A DNA stretch of 64,000 nt from Nelumbo lutea. Taxonomy: Eukaryota; Streptophyta; Magnoliopsida; Proteales; Nelumbonaceae. This document shows positions 20,202-31,208 of the stretch, piece by piece (the first letter of the stretch is position 1; each line of letters starts with the position of its first letter). A program made the translations under genes and the position numbers. The notes under the pieces were generated by a model, which was not told the origin of the DNA, made no database searches, and was given only the letters and a program-made list of their open reading frames with translations. The stretch covers positions 40,238,356 to 40,302,355 of the forward strand of contig JAKGHH010000007.1 in assembly GCA_022828595.1 (NCBI GenBank), given 5' to 3'.

Positions 20202-22056
20202 ATGATGAAAATAGTTAAAAAGATATATAAAAACAAACAAAAGAGAATTAATATCTGACCTGTGACCCAATCGGGTCAAAATGTTCAGCAATTTAACAGG
20301 TCAGGTCACCAGGCTATTGACCGAGTCTACGGTTTTTTGCAGACAAGCAGTGTAATGATGAAACAGACCCCAATTGTGGTCAGTTGACAGGTTAGCCAAT
20401 CTGACCAACCGCTTTGAACAGGATTGAAAACACTTTTCTTTGTTCTTGGGGATCACATCCCCATTGTTTTCCTTTTCGCAGCCAAACAATGGAACATGAG
20501 ATTTTTGCACCCAGTTTTCCTTTCTCGTCCCATCCCATAGCACTAAAATTTTGCCACAAACCAAACACAGCCTCAAGAAGCTATTAGATGTCAATTTCAT
20601 TAAGTGTTGATTCCTTGGTTATTCTCTTCTTCTTTTCGTTGGTTGATGCTGCAAAAGAATCGGATCAAATTCAGATAGGGGTATATCTGAATCTGATCCA
20701 ACAAGAATCTGAGAGAACCAAATTTGATCTGATATCTGATAGACATGTAAAACATATATTCAAGTTCAATTCATTTATATATCTGGATATCTGATTCAAT
20801 TAACATGTCAGTAAATCTATATAAAACAAGCATAATTTCATAAGATTAAATATAAACAAACATATATACCAAAAATGAAAAAAAATTAAGTTTATCTAAA
20901 TCCCAAATCCAATGTAATTCTAAAGAATTTTAATGCTTGTAGGTAATGTATACATGCATGTATGTAATGTATGTATCAATCAGATCTGTTCCTATCAAAT
21001 CAGATCAAGCAATATCTGAATCTGGACCAATTAATAAATGGATCACATTTTGGGATTCTGGTCAGATTCAATCTGATGGTTGCTAAATGGCTATCTATTT
21101 GCAGCCTAATCCTGGATCTCTTCTACATTGTTTTCTAGTAGTCTCGTTTATGGCTAGCAAGCTTGAATTGACATTTACTATTTTCTCAATTGCTCCATCA
21201 GTTCTGTAGTCACCTATTACAACAAGATAAATATGAATTACTGACGTTAAGTCCCACTCAACCATAAATGGAGACCTTGTACCATTATAATTAGGTTGCT
21301 AAATAGAGGTAATGAATTTTTTCTTTCTTCCAAAAAGGAAACTAGAAAGGAAGTAAGTGAAGCTAAACTTTAAGGCAAATAATGAACTTTATCATAAACT
21401 AGGTACAGAAGAGAGAAAATTTTTCTTATAAACCGATAAGGAAGAGAAAGATGGAGATAGAATAGGCAAGAACTCGGATCCCGTTAGATATGCCAAAGCT
21501 AGACTTGCTAGAGATGAAAAGACGTAAGTGAAGCATGAGGAAATTAAGGAAAGGTAAAGAATCCATTTACAAAATTATTGAATAAAAAAAAACGATACTT
21601 TAATCTTCAGGTAAGTCGGTAAGTTAATATTTTCAGTTGATGACACTTTCAGTAAGCTTAAATTGGGTATAAAACAAAATTCAAAAAGCACAGTCGATCA
21701 AGAAGTAAAATATAACTCAAGTCAATTTAGTGCTACTCTGCCTCGTTGTCAACTGGTTCAGAACAAGCACAGAGACACATTTCTTGACCAATGAAATGCA
21801 CACTTCAGTACCAACATTCTCATATACATGCACCATTTCTGATCAAAAAACATAATTGCAGTGTTGCACATAATTCAACAAAGGAGGTATAGTTTCACGA
21901 TATTTGCAATCAAAACCAAGAACCCTAGCTCAACGACAAACAGAAAGTATCACTCAAATCAGTGTATATTTAAGTGAGATATGGACGCATATTGCAGAGA
22001 AATGAGTACAATGGGTTCTCTTTTGTGAACGAGATACTGATAATATTTCAAATTAC

Positions 22057-22086
22057 CTCTTGAAACTTCTGAAATAGAAACGCCAT
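22057..22086 (-). CDS. Exon 1 (coding part) of the host gene
   Basis: ATG at 22086-22084 opens a 30-nt coding segment MAFLFQKFQE that ends in phase 0 at donor GAG|GTAATT. Exon 2 continues with AVKTLAKS. The start context on the gene strand is TTCCATGG, with G at +4, a good plant context. The next upstream in-frame sequence is untranslated leader. I chose this start because the peptide [19 protein letters not shown] matches my memory of the conserved N-terminus. No other ATG with a donor of the right phase lies nearby. Confidence 0.8.
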
Positions 22087-22314
22087 GGAAATACAGCTCG
22101 AAGATTCCCGCTGTCTGTTTGATTTCAAAATGCCAAGTTTTAGTGTGTGCAAGAAACCTTCAAAAACCCTACCCTTCTTACTCTCACTCGGGATCCAGTG
22201 CGTTTGGACTCGAAGAGAAGATCCCTTCGAGTCCAGTCAATTTTTGACACGTTGACAGGGCATGATATACTCCCACCCATTCATTCCGCTTCCAACTTGA
22301 TCGATCGGGATTCC
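22087..22314 (-). promoter_or_regulatory. 5' UTR / proximal promoter of the host gene
   Basis: Non-repetitive DNA upstream of the start codon. It contains a telo-box (AAACCCTA on the plus strand, 22164-22171), common in leaders and promoters of plant housekeeping genes. There is also a perfect 11-bp inverted repeat TGGACTCGAAG / CTTCGAGTCCA (22205-22215 and 22225-22235). No clear TATA box was seen. A hAT element begins 237 bp upstream of the start codon. Confidence 0.5.
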
Positions 22315-22322
22315 CATTCCCC

Positions 22323-22921
22323 TATGGGTGTATAATCAGTCGGTTCGGTTCGGTTAGAACCGAAGACTTAACCAATTATTCGGTTTGACCATCTCTCCCA
22401 ATCGAATTAAACTGGGTTATAATTTAAAACTGAATCGACCCTAAACGAATTCAGTTCGGCTCGGTTCGGTTTTAATGAGTAGTACACAACTAGCTATTAA
22501 TCTTTAGTCTAGGTTTTAATGAACAATTAAAGCTATTAATCTTTAATATCTAGTTGTTTAGAGTCTTTTAGGCTATTTAATTAACTATTATTAATTAAAA
22601 GTTGGAATAGGCCCAACCTCCCAAAGCACAATGAGCAATTGTGAATTGATCATTACCCATTGAAAAATATAATAATTATTAATTAATAGTTATAAAGTAT
22701 TGAATAGAATATTATATATTTAGTATACTTAATTAAATAAAACCACTATCAGTTCTCAATTCAGTTAGGTTGAAAAGCTCAATTAAACCGAACCAAAACC
22801 AAAAGCTAAATTTTTAAAGAAACAAAAACCAAACTGAATCGATATCCAAATTAACTGAAACAAATTAGCGCATTCGGTTCGGTTCAGCTTTCAATTTATC
22901 AACCGAATTTGAACGCCCCTA
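22323..22921. mobile_element. hAT-type MITE next to the host-gene promoter
   Basis: Left end TATGGGTGTATAATCAGTCGG and right end CGAATTTGAACGCCCCTA form an imperfect inverted repeat of the TAGGGGTG hAT class. Flanks CATTCCCC and CCATCCCC agree at six of eight positions. Subterminal CGGTTCGGTT repeats are present at both ends and near 22445. The interior is AT-rich. It is 599 bp with no ORF. Confidence 0.78.
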
Positions 22922-22929
22922 CCATCCCC

Positions 22930-25395
22930 CCCCCCCGAAAATGTATTTCACTAATTCCCATTCTACCTCCCTCTTCATCATTTTTTTTGCAATAAAACCC
23001 CCACTTTGAACTTGATTTGGCATTAAAACCAATAAAAGTGGTTGATAAATCGTTTATTAACAACTAGGCATCACTAAGCACCACATCAGCGGAACAGTGA
23101 ATAAATGCTTAACCATTGGGGAAAATGTTAAAATGAAGCTTCCCTCAATGGTTGTTGTGCACATAAATCAAGACCAACTTTTATCAATATCAATGCATAG
23201 TCCCTTCTCCATGCTAGTTCCCAACAACCACTATCTCCAACAAGGTAAGACCAGTCGTCGTTTGATGGTCCTTCCCCTCTATCTCCTCTATTCTTCCTCC
23301 CCCCCCCCCCTTCACCGCTACTAATATTGCCAACAATTGATATTAGCAAATCCCTATTCTTCCCCCCTTCTTTCTTTTTTATTCCCTTCTTATTTCTCCC
23401 TCTCTTCTTCCAAATCAATGCCCAACCAAACAAAGATTTTGAATCCACCCTATTTCTTCTTCTTCTTCTTCTTCTAATAGTGGCAAAATTGGAAAATTTG
23501 ACTAATTCTATTTCCAACTTCTAGTTGAACCAAACAACAACAATCGGAATCCAATTCCAATTCTTGACTAAACCTTACAAGTGGCAGGAATATGTGATTG
23601 TAATTCCGATTCCTATGGATTTTGTTCTTATCCACGAACCAAATGGGTCCTTATTTTTCTCATAAAAAGTACCAAAGCTTTAAATTGGTTGGCTAATTAA
23701 CTCTTCTCTCTCTCTCTCTCTCTCTCCTTAAAATTCTTCCCTTTTATTCCCTAAAATATAGAAAAAAAAGGAAGCAAAAATACCCAAATTCAGAACAATG
23801 ACCATAAAACGCCAAGGCCCTGTTTGTTTTCCGAACTATGGTACTCATTGATCGCTTTTCCAACATAATGGTAAAAAAATGACTACATTCTTATGCCTAC
23901 AAAAATCTATGAGAAGAAGAAACAAGAAAGAGTGAGCTTCAATGTACATCTCAAGGGTTTTGGCAAAGAAGTGAGTGGCGACCATGTGCTATCAAAAGAG
24001 TTCTTCCATTGATTTTCCCATTTGCTAAAAGAGAAAAAACCCTAGTTCTTCAAGGTTGAAGGCCCCATTTCAGCCCTTACTCACGGTATTATCGTGTCTC
24101 TTGGGCTAGTTCTTCATGGTACTATTCTATCAACCTATTGAGTGGGATATCTTTGTACATGAACTTCAATGACATATCTAGTATAAGATAATGGTGTTAA
24201 AAAATGAGAACACTAAGAAGGCAAGAAAGGCTTTGGTCGAAACCTGAAAAAATAATTAAGGTTTGGTAAAGACCTTGGTGTTTTACTAGTTTAGGTATAG
24301 CAAGTGCCTGTGAAATTTGGCTAAATTTGGGTAGAACTTGGAAATCTATCTAAGGTTGTAGAAACCTTGAAAAACCTACAGTTGTAAGGCTTTGCTAGTG
24401 CCCAAGAAATTCAATTAGTTGAGTTAGTGGAAATCCTTAATGTTGGTTTGAGGTAGAGAGCATAAGCAAGGTAAGCCAAATCTCTATAAAATATGTGCTC
24501 TCTCTCTCTCTTTCTCTCTACCTATCTCTCTCTCCCCCTTCTCTCTCTATATTTATTTAATTTTAGATTTCAAGTCCGTCCAATTATTTCTCCTTGCACT
24601 TCGCTAACTGCACTACATTCTCACAAAAGAACATGCTTTGTAGCTATTACTTTGCAACCTTGTTCATTTGCCTTGGTAGTTGCAAAGTATTGTCACTTAC
24701 ATCTATATTTTGTAGATGTTTGAGCATATTGCTCATGTACTATATTCACATATAGTCAAAGGCATGAAAAATGGCAAATTGAGAGATGTAGTCAACTATC
24801 CCTAAAATACATGGTCAACTACCTATGACAGTTGAGGCATGAAACGCCTGTTTGTAAGATGTAGTCTACTACCCCAAAATGTATAGTCGACTACCTGTGA
24901 CATTAGGGGCATGGACTACCAATTTAGGAGATGTAGTCAACTACCCAAAAATGTATGGTTGACTACTTGTGACAAAAGGCATATAAACACACACATACAC
25001 ACGCATAAAACCTTTATTCCGCTGCACTTTGGTTCAGCCATTCAAGATGGCTTAGATATTTTTAAAATTTGGGTAAAGTTTTTATCTATACCCAATTCAC
25101 CCCGTTTGGGTTTAAGAAACTAGGCAACAACAAGTTTGTTCTTCTCATTTCCATCTCCGTGCTCAGGGATTAAACTAAAGATTCTTAATGTAGGATGGTA
25201 GTGTAGAGCACTAGAGGTGTCTACCTAAAAGGCAGAAGGTGGCAGTGGGGTTATTTTTATGAGGCATAAATTAGGAGAGCAATAGGGGTGGGATAAGTCT
25301 AGGGTTGTGGTGTAATAGGGTTTACGTAGGGTTTCAAGTACACATGCATGATGAGCCTCTTCAGAGGTTCCCTATCTATAAAAGTTTCCTCAAGG
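22930..25395. other. Intergenic DNA, no gene recognised
   Basis: Contains simple repeats: C-runs at 22926-22936 and 23299-23310, (CTT)n at 23456-23474, (TC)n at 23705-23727 and 24498-24540. The three-copy repeat at 24785-24990 is listed separately. Open frames here are short and have no recognisable domains. Confidence 0.55.
24785..24990. repeat. Three copies of a 72-bp repeat with palindromic core
   Basis: Units start GATGTAGTCAACTA at 24785, 24858 and 24930. Each unit carries two near-palindromes of the type TAGTCAACTA or TAGTCGACTA about 25 bp apart, and ends in a GGCATG-like stretch. The function is unknown. Confidence 0.85.
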
Positions 25396-26127
25396 GAAGG
25401 AAGGAAGTTTTTCTCCTTTTAAGGGAATCTCAAGTGTATTGGGAAGAACTAGTAAGTGGATTAGGGTTTCACCACATCTCTATGTGGATACACCACATCT
25501 CTATGTGATACTAAAGATGTTCCATCAAGAATTGTCTAAGTGTTGATGTAGGTTGTGTAGCATAAGGTGTAAAATGCACGTATGTGAGGTTAATTGCAAG
25601 ATCATGACGAAGGGGAGGACAGTTCATATTGCATTGTCATAGTGGCTTGCGATGAGAAACTGGAACATTGAAGCACATGACATAACTTCTTAGGATGGCA
25701 CAGTGTCACGGGGATAGTCGTTCGGCCCCCGTGCGACACTCGAATGTGACGAGTAAACCTTTACATGCTACCGATTCACTCGACTACCTTCCTCCCCTCA
25801 AAGATTACATTAAGCTTTTGGGGGAGTATATAAAAAAACATGAAAATGGTGAAAAATCATACTATGGAATTACAAGATTGCCATTGGCATTCCCCTCATA
25901 CAAAATACATGCAATACCCCACCCAAGACACTCTTGGACACTTGGATGGCATGCTGTGGGCATGATGATGGCACTTGATAATGCAACAAATTGGTCACTT
26001 GTGATAGTCTACCCCACTCAAAACAGTCTTCGTCCTCGAAGACCAACTTCTGCTTGTAGTGTGAGTCTGATGTTGGTGAAGGAGGATTCTTTAGCTGCCC
26101 CACGATCTTCTTTTCTTCCAAGGCCTG
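25396..26127 (-). repeat. Duplicated gypsy end with flank, copy 1 (site filled by Copia)
   Basis: Matches 31209-31929 along its whole length. It contains about 310 bp of flank, a 302-bp gypsy LTR (25705-26006), a polypurine tract (plus strand GTCTACCCCACTC, 26007-26019) and 108 bp of gypsy interior. It is interrupted after AGGCCTG by the end of an Angela-like LTR, whereas copy 2 continues uninterrupted. Confidence 0.9.
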
Positions 26128-29100
26128 TGAAGGGATGAGAGATCCATCATATGGATGGCCGAACCCTGTATGAAGGTTGGGCGAATTTCAAAAATTTCTT
26201 TCTCTCCCATTTGGGAATTGTATTACCTAATTTAGAAAACTGCATTTTCAATGTTCGTTCTTGAATCCAAACCTGACCAAATCTGAAACAAAAAGGGAAG
26301 TGAGTGATATACCTGAGACAAAGTAAAAGGAACTCCCAATGTAAGTGTTCACGCTCAAAGAGGATACCAAATCCGCCTCCACTGAAGATGACCCAACATA
26401 TGTTGAGATAGGATCAACAAGAATGGTTTTTCAGTAAGAACTTGGATTCCTCACCAAGAATCGAGTAGGGTGGTGTGAGCACGACTTCTGATTGTTTCTT
26501 CACCAAGAACAATACCAAGTGATGAACTGACAATTTATCTATATTTTATGAGGTTTTTGCATGAAATTTTATGATGGTTTAATTAAATTTTGCCCTATTT
26601 TAGCTTGATTGCAAAAAAGATTTCAGGGGGAGCCAAATCAACAAAAAGAAGGCAAAAGCAAGAAAAGAAAACCCAAAATTTATCAAGTTCAGCCCGGCCC
26701 AGCCATGAGAGCAAGAGAATTTCATTCGGCCCAAGAAGAGCAAGTGAAACTCTTTGGAAAATCCAAGGGAAGAAGCCTAGCAAGAAGGAAATTTCGGCCC
26801 AGCCCATTTTTAGCCCAAATAACAGCCTAGAGTGTAGCCCACTTGAGCTCAAAAGCAAACTAAGTTGTAGCCCAAATAGCAGCCCAAAGGGAGCTAGGGG
26901 CGGCAACTCCTAGAAGTTTCTTGAAGAGAATGAGGGAGCACTCTAGAAGGTTCATGAGGGGTGTAATACACCCCATTCTAGATGCTTCAAGAAGGGGCAA
27001 GAGCCCCTTTGAAAAACTATATAAGGAGGCCTCTAGGAGGGGAGAAAGTTGTTCAATTGCTTGAGAGGAAGGCTCTCCCACTCTTAGAGGTTCAACCACC
27101 TTGAGAGAAGAGAAGAGAAGAAGGCTAGGCGCAAGGAAGAAGAAGAAGAAGGGCTGAAAGAAGTTCAAGACAAGCAAACTAGAAGAAGAATGTGAGTTCG
27201 AATTGAGGGTTTGTGATTCAAAGATCTTTTGTAATAAATCATTTGTAGTTTCATTCTCTTTTGATTTGAATTCAGTTTCATTGTTATATTTTCTTTCTTC
27301 TTTCTCCTTGTTTCCATTCTGCTTTGATGTATTTCAGCTTGTAAAATTTCAGTTCAGCAATCTAATTCTTTTTTATTCATTCAAATGGTCATGAATTATA
27401 CTTGAAGTTTCTTGAATAAGGGTGTTATTGTAGAGTAATTCGGCCAACTAACCTTCAAAACTCAGATCTGAATTCTCAGATCTGAGATTGCAAGATCTGA
27501 ATTGCTTGAAAGAGAATTCAGATCTGCAAATTTCAGATTGGGCGAATTAATCTACAGCTTGGAATTCCTAGAGTGCTTGAGAGAGACTCTAGGAATTCAG
27601 ATCTATTATTCAAGAATTGAATTGAGTGCAAGGTTAGAGATAACTTGCACAATTCAGTTGGTGATCAATTCAGATTTGAATTGATGCCTTAGAAGTGTTT
27701 GAAGAAATGCATGCATGGGGATTAAATTCTTGCTAGAGATAGAAGAACCGTCACTCATGCATAGGATGAACATGCGCTTGAGAGAGGCTGTTCATGACCT
27801 TGGGGTTTCACCAAACCAAGGCTCAATCATGATTCATTCGAATGATCCAAATTGATAGATTGCTGAATTCTGAGATTGACATTTACTCCTTACTCTTCTA
27901 ACCTGATTTGAAGGCAATTGGGCCAATGATTTAGATAGATTTTAATTTAGGATTTCTTAGCTTTCATTAGAGTTTTGATTTATTTGTTGATCAGATAAGA
28001 AGTGTTCAATTTAGTATTGGTAATTGTTTCCTAAATCCTCGTGGGAACGATACTTCACTCACTACTTTATTACTTGAACGGCTAGTGCACTTGCTAGTGT
28101 CACAATGAGCAACACATCACCAAGAACACTTCTTGATCACTCCAGTAGGTGGCGATCGAACTAGGATGGTGCCAAGGGCTAAGGGAGCAAAAAGACTGTA
28201 GAGAGAATTGTGTTCTGTAGGATTCGCCTCCTATTTATAATCCTTTAAGGATCAGCTTCCTAAACTGATTAGAAATGAGATTTCCTAATCTGAATCTTGT
28301 ATAGATCTGGACTCTCAAGTTGATAAGACTTATCTTATCCAATTGCTAATCCCAGTCAGATTATAAACCCAGAACGGCCCATTTTAATTAAACCATTTAA
28401 GCCCAGTTCAAAATGAGCTTTAGGCCCATTAAGTCAGATTGCTTACTTTACCCATTAAGTACTGGCTAGTTTGGTTCTCTTTGTATGGCGTGAGACCTTA
28501 ACATTAATCTACACATCAGCTACATGGGTTCAACCAAGCATTTGTTACAAGGCCTGACCGAATTTACTATATGTCACAATAAACCCCTGAATCCATCACC
28601 ATGGGCTCTTAATGAACCCAAAATTTTCACTAAATGGTCTTTGGGTCAAGCCATCTTGTGAAAACCCAAGGACTGTGGACAGATGCAAGATTAGCCCATC
28701 AGATATTACCCTCAATGGCCTTACACTTAACCTCTCAGCCCATAATGTTCAAACACTGCCCGACAAGAGAGGACCTCTCCCTCGGCTGCAAGGTACAGTG
28801 TTGCACTCTCTAATCACATGAATCCCGAGAATTAAAACCCTTTTGCAAACAATTTGAAACCATAATATACAAGTATATCTCTATATAAATATATTTTTCA
28901 AAACCAAATATCGAACACATTTGAAATCCACTATCAGAAGTCTAGGTTTCCATCAGAAAGAGTGCATTCCCCGATCATTCACTTTGTCCGACAAAGGGGT
29001 TGATCTTATCACTATCATCACCCATTCAGATGAATTCTCGGATTTCCCCAACATACCCAGGTTTTAACCTGGTAAAGGATCTCACTGATTGGCATATCAA

Positions 29101-29490
29101 AGACAACCCAATCCGATAGCTAGTTTAGTACCATAATCGAGTCTTGGGGTCAGGTGTAACATTCCAGTTTTGCCCATCTATCTCCAAGGTCCAAGGCAAT
29201 ACTAGAATTTGGTCCGGTTAAAGGTTTCAAGAAAAACCCACACTACGTGCACCTCAGGTCTCACCCTGGTAGCTAAGACAAGCTACCCCAACCAACTTGG
29301 CTGCACATCAGTGTCATTCTTGGCAGAATAACTCCCTAGATCTACCCAACAGCTGTGAAGGTTTTAAACTAACACAAGTCACTTAAGTGTCCAATTTAAG
29401 GGTATTACACAGAAAGACACCATAATAACATGAATCAATTATGCATTTTATTCATTTACAATAAATGACAATAAGTACATCAATCTAACA
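26128..29490 (-). repeat. 3' LTR of minus-strand Angela-like Copia, interrupted
   Basis: On the minus strand it starts TGTTAGATTG at 29490 and ends ATCTCTCATCCCTTCA at 26128. It is homologous to 57889-59798. A 1600-bp solo LTR plus 5-bp duplication splits it, leaving 1758 bp of original LTR. Confidence 0.9.
26520..28119. mobile_element. Solo LTR (1600 bp) with CCAAG target duplication
   Basis: Begins TGATGAACTG and ends CAACACATCA (TG...CA, with TGATG/CATCA inverted ends). It is flanked by CCAAG at 26515-26519 and 28120-28124. It contains a TATA box (TATATAA, 27018-27024) and near the end GTGGGAACGATAC, a phrase common near the 3' end of Athila-type gypsy LTRs. No internal region is present, so it is a solo LTR left by LTR-LTR recombination. 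ORFs within it have no domain similarity. Confidence 0.88.
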
Positions 29491-29559
29491 ACTCTCACTT
29501 GCACTTAGGTCCAATCAGGTACAAGCCGGAGTCCTATACTTTCCATGTGTTTCTCAAAC

Positions 29560-30407
29560 ACTTTCTATGTCAGTGGCTTAGTTAATGGGCTTGCTACATT
29601 TTCCGTTGATGCTACCTTTTGAATCAGGACGTTCCCTCTACCAACTATCTCCCGTAGTACATGGTACTTTCTCTCGATGTGCTATGACTTTGAGTGGGTT
29701 TGTGACTCCTTAGCCTGAGCAATGGCTCCATGTTGTCACACAACAGTGGAATGAGTGATGTGCTGGATGGAGCTACTCCTAATTCCTTAATGAACTTCTT
29801 CATCCAAATGGCTTCCTTGGCAGCTTCACTTGTGGCAATGTACTCGGCCTCAGTTGTGGAATATGTTGTGGACCCTTGTTTGTTGCTCTTCCAGTTGACT
29901 GCACATGACCCCATCATAAAGATGCAACCAGTTGTAGACTTTCTATCAACTGGGTCTGACTGGAAATTAGCATCAGTATACCCTTGGATCTGCAGGGAAC
30001 TACCATCAAAACCAGACAAAACTCTTTTACCCTTCAGAGGTATTTTAGTATGTGTTTCACAGTTGTTCAGTGCTCCTGACCTGGGTTAGGCTAAACCTAC
30101 TTACCACACTCACTGCCTAAGCAATGTCAGGCCGAGTGCACAGCATGACATACATGATGCTCCCTACAGCTGAAGCATAGGGAGTCTCTCTCATGCCCTC
30201 AATCTCCTTGGGAGTCTTGGGAGACATACCCTCGGAGAGAATGATTTCGTGCATAAAAGGATCATTTTCTTTCTTAGAGTTGTCCATATTATATCTTTTG
30301 ACAATCTTGTCAATGTAAGTAGACGGCGATAATCCTATTATCCTCTTCGATCTATCTCTATAGAGTCGAAGACCCAAGATATAGGAGTCTTTTCGAAGAT
30401 CTTTCAT
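29560..30407 (-). pseudogene. Angela-like Copia polymerase C-terminus and RNase H
   Basis: Minus strand: SYILGLRLYRDRSKRIIGLS, then VKRYNMDN and MSPKTPKEIEGMRETPYASA (30407-30117, end of the polymerase). After a frameshift come [40 protein letters not shown] and the CDN motif (30019-29645, RNase H), then [12 protein letters not shown] and NPLTKPLT towards 29560. RNase H acidic residues are retained, but the frame is broken near 30050 and 29700. Confidence 0.92.
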
Positions 30408-30419
30408 GGAGAATTGTTG

Positions 30420-31184
30420 TGAAAGCTACACTTTCATTGTATTTAACATCCCTACATCATTCCCAATGACTAGGATGTCATCTACATACAGAAGCAGGAA
30501 CATAATGTTATCTCCCACTATCTTCTTGTAAACACAGGGCTCATTTGGAAACTATTTGATAGTAGAGTTAAACTGGATGTTCTGGCTCCTAGAAGCTTGC
30601 TTAAGTTCATATATGGATCGATTAAGTTTATGTACCATGTGTTCTTGACCTGTAGCAATGAATCCTTGCGGTTACTACATGTAGATATCTTCAGGAAGAT
30701 CTCCATTCTGGAATACGGTTTTGACATCCATTTGCCAAATCTCGTAGTCATAGTATGCTACTACAGCTAGTTGGATCTTAATGGATTTAAGCATGGCCAC
30801 GGGTGAAAAGGTTTTCTCATAGTCGATTTCCTCTTTTAGAGCTGGTGGGATATCTGCCACTATCCTTGGGCTCTCCTCATCAAAAACAACTTTCGGATGA
30901 AGATTGTCCAAAATGTAATCTTCCTCTAGGAAGTAGGCATTTTGACTGCAAAACACATTTTGCTCTTTTGGATCAAAGAACAAGTATCCTACAAAGCCTT
31001 TGGGGTAACCTATAAATAAGCAACGACTGGTAAAGGATTCCAATTTGTCAGCACTGGTTCTTTTAACATGCGTTAGAGAACCCCAAATCTTCAACTGTCT
31101 CACACTTGGTTTCTTACCGGTCCATAGCTCATATGGAGTCTTAGGAATGGATTTGGTTGGAGCCCGGTTCAACACGTAAATCAC
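30420..31184 (-). pseudogene. Angela-like Copia integrase end fused to polymerase
   Basis: Minus strand 31184-30675 is an open 169-codon frame: [19 protein letters not shown] and GKKPSVRQLKIWGSLTHVKR (integrase C-terminal part), then FFDPKEQNVFCSQNAYFLEE. It runs directly into EEIDYEKTFSPVAMLKSIKI, MDVKTVFQNGD (polymerase). Relative to the plus-strand copy, the segment from 56180 to 56530 (about 115 codons, the linker and polymerase N-terminus) is missing, in frame. Below 30675 the polymerase continues with a frameshift, and YVDD lies at about 30478-30489. Confidence 0.9.
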
Positions 31185-31208
31185 AGTCTCTAATGCAAAA
31201 CCCTAGGA

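Larger units (their letters stand above)
16660..22056 (-). other. Intron 1 of the host gene (5,397 bp)
   Basis: Donor GTAATTTG (22056, minus strand) to acceptor CTGCAG (16660). It contains a Copia polymerase remnant (17130-18210), a truncated Angela-like LTR (18583-19311), a LINE fragment (19319-19716) and a Copia LTR with primer-binding site (19718-20201). From 20202 to 22050 no gene or clear mobile element was recognised, only AT-rich DNA. Confidence 0.78.
26128..31204 (-). mobile_element. Angela-like Copia element, 5' truncated, minus strand
   Basis: From right to left it has an integrase C-terminus, polymerase, RNase H and a long 3' LTR (26128-29490). It lacks 5' LTR, gag, protease and integrase core, and breaks off at about 31204 against duplicated flank DNA. 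It was inserted into the gypsy interior at AGGCCTG. Family placement rests on the RNase H signature and the 1.76-kb LTR (after subtracting the insertion), both typical of Angela. Confidence 0.88.

Noticed and set aside
24930..25123. 70-codon ORF across the 72-bp repeats and a (CA)-rich tract
   Set aside because: No domain, low-complexity content and overlap with the repeat array.
26590..27177. 100-codon ORFs on both strands
   Set aside because: They lie wholly inside the 1600-bp solo LTR, overlap each other and show no domain.
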